This document shows, piece by piece, positions 13,766 through 15,714 of a stretch of DNA of 15,714 nucleotides (positions within the stretch are counted from its first letter, which is position 1; the number at the start of each line of letters is the position of its first letter). The notes under the pieces are model-generated. The model did no database searches. It was given only the letters and a program-made list of their open reading frames with translations, and was not told the origin of the DNA. Both the position numbers and the translations under genes were made by a program. The stretch is from positions 1 to 15,714 of the forward strand of contig JBBPZD010000167.1 in NCBI GenBank assembly GCA_038199265.1. The letters are read 5' to 3'. This DNA is from Allobranchiibius sp038199265. Its GTDB lineage: Bacteria; Actinomycetota; Actinomycetes; Actinomycetales; Dermatophilaceae.

Positions 13766-14029
13766 ATGACACTCCACCAAGCGTGTGACGGCCTGACCTG
13801 GGCCAGGAACTCATGTATTGCGTGGCCGCGCCTCGCCTGGATCGAGGACCCGCACAACAATCCGCACCCAGGCCTGGCGCACGCGACGTACGACGATTCG
13901 ACACATGCGCTGTGCGGCGCGCACACGTCCCACCTCGGCGAATTGTGGCCCAGGCTCGGGGACTACTGGTCGTCGGCGTGCTCCCGCTGCCCGGCCTGTG
14001 CCCTTCGCCTGTACTCAGGCCGGATGTAG
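13766..14029 (+). CDS. small Cys/His-rich putative zinc-binding protein (copy B)
   Basis: The 87-residue product is a paralogue of the protein at 2509-2733. From HATY to RLY the two align without gaps, with 26 of 45 residues identical. This includes ALCGA-T-HLG, WP, a following WS and RCP-CA-RLY. Shared candidate ligands are H39, C50, H56, C75 and C78; H47 is displaced by one residue relative to copy A. The N-terminal 35 residues, with W and C residues, have only a loose counterpart in copy A. GGAAGGAAC lies about 8 bases upstream of the ATG. The function is unknown. It stands downstream of the CstR-like gene, separated by 202 bases with a DosR-like palindrome, so it may have its own promoter. 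The conservation of the paralogues supports a real gene. Confidence 0.75.
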   Translation: MTLHQACDGLTWARNSCIAWPRLAWIEDPHNNPHPGLAHATYDDSTHALCGAHTSHLGELWPRLGDYWSSACSRCPACALRLYSGRM

Positions 14030-14211
14030 GTGCATGGCCCCGAATCCCGCCGGCGAACGCGACGTCGAGTTCAGGCCTCCCAGGAGGGCGCAGCGAGGTG
14101 ATCTTCGGGGTTCCGCGCCAACAGAACGACGTCACTACCGGAGATCCACGCAGCCCTCGATCGGGTCCTTCGACTCTGGCGAGCAGCCGACGGGCGCACC
14201 AGCCTGGAAGC

Positions 14212-14675
14212 ATGACAGCGGATGCTGCAGCAACACGGCCTTCCTCGCGCCGGCGAGGTAGTTGGCTACTCGTGATCGCGCTCGCCGTGGCGGCAGCCGT
14301 GGCGTTGGCTGCCGGGTACGCGCTTCGGCCAACCAGAGTGCCACGCCGAGGAGCAGCTCGGCGGCCCAGCTGGCATCCGTGCGCAGCGGCTGTGCCAGCT
14401 GGGCAGCCGCGTCCATTAGCCCGTCGAACCCCTGGTGTTCTGGAATGTCCGGCTGGATGAAAGACCACTTGGGTTCCCAGGCAATGGGACCGGAAATGAT
14501 GGGCGCAAGCATGTGGGCCGGACCGGATCAGCTATGCGCGTCGTGTCGCCAGTGGGCGACCGACAACCCCGGTCAGACCGGGAACTCGCCGGCATCGACC
14601 TGTGTGGACATGGTGACCTGGATGAACGAGCACGCCGCGGGTAGGTGGCAGATGTGGCCGATGCACGACCACTGA
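14212..14675 (+). pseudogene. frameshifted membrane-anchored Met/Cys/Trp-rich repeat protein
   Basis: Two frames together describe one protein. From the ATG at 14212, the first frame gives a basic start and one long hydrophobic helix (WLLVIALAVAAAVALAAGYA), a signal anchor. Near 14330 the sense passes to another frame, as if one base were missing after CGGCC. That frame runs to the TGA at 14673-14675. The second part contains two copies of a unit of the form C-x2-WA...C-x2-M-x2-WM-x2-H: GCASWA...CSGMSGWMKDH and SCRQWA...CVDMVTWMNEH. Between them is an MGPEMMGASMW segment. The restored protein would have about 155 residues outside or anchored in the membrane. Met, Cys and His content hints at copper or other soft-metal binding. 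It is either a recent pseudogene or a sequencing error. Confidence 0.6.
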
Positions 14676-15268
14676 CCTCGTCGTGCGTCAGGCTGCTCTG
14701 GCTGCCGCTCGGTGCCGGCACCACCCGCATCGTGCAGTGCAGCGGCCGCGCGTTCGAGTGCGTGGTCGCCGCTCGTGCACACCGGAATCGTCAAGACCTC
14801 TATCACTCGGCCCTGGAGGTCGCGGTGGATGGTGACCGGTACGCGATCGAGATGACCCCCGCGTGGGGTCGGGCGAAAAACGCCGAGGCGGTGGTTGCCG
14901 GGGGCCCCGTGGGAGTTCGTGCCCTGGGTCGGTTCGAGATCTTCCGCTACGAGATCCACTGCATCAGGAACGGTGCGATGCCCGACCTCGAGTTCGCTGT
15001 CGACAGCCCGCGTCTACTCAGCGACGATCGCCCTCGAGCTGAACACCTCTTGGAGCTCGCAGCCGCGTTTCCGAGCGCTACCTGGGGCCGCGACGAACTC
15101 GACACGGGCGAGATGTGGAATTCCAACTCGCTCACCTCGTGGCTGCTGGCCAGGAGTGGCCATGCCATGGGCCATATCTCGCCACCCCGCGCTGGGCGGG
15201 CGCCGGGATGGTCCGCCGGTTTAGTCGTCGCCGACAGGCAGTCGCGACGTGCCCACAGCGAGTCCTGA
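14645..15268 (+). CDS. conserved protein of unknown function
   Basis: This 207-residue soluble protein has no signal peptide or membrane helix. Residues about 16-110 look like strand-rich sequence (LLWLPLGAG, QDLYHSALEVAVDGDRYAIEMTPAWG, GPVGVRALGRFEIFRYEIHC). A helical part and the motifs TWGRDELDTGEMWNSNSLTSWLLARSGH then follow. I have the impression of a widespread actinobacterial family without assigned function. The YHSALEV and MWNSNSLTSWLL segments look like conserved blocks, and the latter, with Trp, Asn and Ser side chains, could form a catalytic or binding site. The start is a GTG at 14645, with another at 14654; both lie inside the 3' end of the preceding gene. The two are therefore probably translationally coupled. 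The last 20 or so residues are low-complexity. Confidence 0.75.
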   Translation: MADVADARPLTSSCVRLLWLPLGAGTTRIVQCSGRAFECVVAARAHRNRQDLYHSALEVAVDGDRYAIEMTPAWGRAKNAEAVVAGGPVGVRALGRFEIFRYEIHCIRNGAMPDLEFAVDSPRLLSDDRPRAEHLLELAAAFPSATWGRDELDTGEMWNSNSLTSWLLARSGHAMGHISPPRAGRAPGWSAGLVVADRQSRRAHSES

Positions 15269-15281
15269 GCCCACGTCACAC

Positions 15282-15298
15282 ATGAACACATTGTTCAT
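15282..15298. promoter_or_regulatory. 17-bp perfect inverted repeat, operator-like
   Basis: The arms ATGAACA and TGTTCAT flank CAT, just after the stop of the preceding gene. The GAAC/GTTC half-sites resemble a LexA box, but they are five bases apart instead of four. A TetR-type operator is another reading. A GTTTTT run follows nine bases later, so a weak terminator for the upstream operon cannot be excluded. Confidence 0.4.
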
Positions 15299-15486
15299 CG
15301 GTGGTGTTTTTGTACGTCTTGTATCGGCGAGGCCATCGCCAGCGAGACCCCGGTGCAGTCCGTGCGATCAGCGGAGAGCGCAAATAGAGCAGCGCGATCC
15401 GGCGGCTCGCGCGAGTCGGCCATCGTAGGCAATGCGTTCACCGTTCACAGCGGCTTCGCAGCTGGACGGCGCGTCGTGAGGCGCTG

Positions 15487-15714
15487 TTACAACCAGCGCC
15501 GGGTGCGCCGGGTGAATTCCGCGAAGTTCTCGGTAAACCTGGTGGCCAGGTACCTCTCTTCGGGGGCAATGACCAGGGTGCGCACAGCGAGCAGAGCTGC
15601 GGGCAGGGTGAGCAGCGGCCACCAGGAGCCGGCCAGGAGTGCGCCGCCGACGTAGGCGATCGCGAGCCCGGTGTACATCGGGTTGCGGCTGAGGCGGAAG
15701 GGTCCTTCGGTGAC
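15487..15714 (-). CDS. isoprenylcysteine carboxyl methyltransferase (ICMT/PEMT-like) family protein, 5' end outside window
   Basis: The last 75 codons of a minus-strand gene run from the right edge to a TAA at 15487-15489. They contain the family motif GPFRLSRNPMYTG, a hydrophobic double-helix segment (YVGGALLAGSWWPLLTLPAALLAV) and PEERYLATRF, with the conserved Glu pair near the C-terminus. The protein ends in a basic tail. Members are small integral membrane methyltransferases using S-adenosylmethionine; in bacteria the acceptor is usually unknown. Complete proteins are about 150-200 residues, so about half is visible. It converges on the preceding plus-strand operon. Confidence 0.85.
   Translation of the reverse strand, partial: VTEGPFRLSRNPMYTGLAIAYVGGALLAGSWWPLLTLPAALLAVRTLVIAPEERYLATRFTENFAEFTRRTRRWL

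Noticed and set aside
13524..14468. 314-codon minus-strand frame across 13.5-14.5 kb
   Set aside because: It is opposite the Cys/His copy B gene and the repeat protein, has no domain, and is Arg/Ser/Gly low-complexity.
15284..15296. LexA/SOS box in the GAAC...GTTC palindrome
   Set aside because: The half-sites are five bases apart, whereas actinobacterial SOS boxes have four, and no SOS gene is adjacent.

Overview
The window is GC-rich chromosomal DNA of an actinobacterium. Evidence for this is the nickel superoxide dismutase, the pterin-dehydratase/VOC fusion, the CsoR/DUF302/rhodanese cluster and several small proteins of actinobacterial type, together with frequent GTG starts and strong G/C third-position bias. 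The genus cannot be fixed from the sequence. No rRNA, tRNA or CRISPR array was seen.

Layout. (1) 1-1707: the tail of an unidentified gene, then a complete IS256-family insertion sequence with 31-bp imperfect terminal inverted repeats and one transposase. (2) 1922-3462: nickel superoxide dismutase (sodN, minus strand) without its usual maturation peptidase beside it, a small Cys/His protein (minus), a C-terminal relic of a DMT/EamA transporter (plus) and a cupin protein (plus). (3) 3540-6234: a SelO-type protein AMPylase (minus), and a pterin-4a-carbinolamine dehydratase/VOC fusion (plus). (4) 6602-10316: a divergent enolase followed by phosphoenolpyruvate synthase. This two-gene operon would carry pyruvate to PEP and on to 2-phosphoglycerate. 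(5) 10303-13563: a reactive-sulfur detoxification cluster. A TauE-type exporter, a 57-aa Cys-rich protein and a CstB-like persulfide dioxygenase/double rhodanese run left; a DUF302 protein and a CstR-like CsoR-family repressor run right. Two ATACC-N6-GGTAT operators lie in the shared promoter region. (6) 13766-15268: a paralogue of the small Cys/His protein near sodN, a frameshifted gene for a membrane-anchored Met/Cys/Trp-rich repeat protein, and an overlapping conserved protein of unknown function. (7) 15487-15714: the 3' part of an isoprenylcysteine/phospholipid methyltransferase-family gene.

How they fit together. The sulfur cluster is the most coherent unit. The repressor keeps the two Cys residues but lacks the Cu(I)-ligand His, so it is predicted to sense persulfides and control both divergent operons. 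Around it are redox and stress genes (SodN, SelO, PEP synthase/enolase), and a DosR-like palindrome lies downstream of the repressor. The region therefore looks like a redox, low-oxygen and sulfur stress neighbourhood. The least described elements are the pair of Cys/His paralogues, the 57-aa Cys-rich protein inside the sulfur operon, and the broken two-repeat Met/Cys/Trp protein with its overlapping neighbour.
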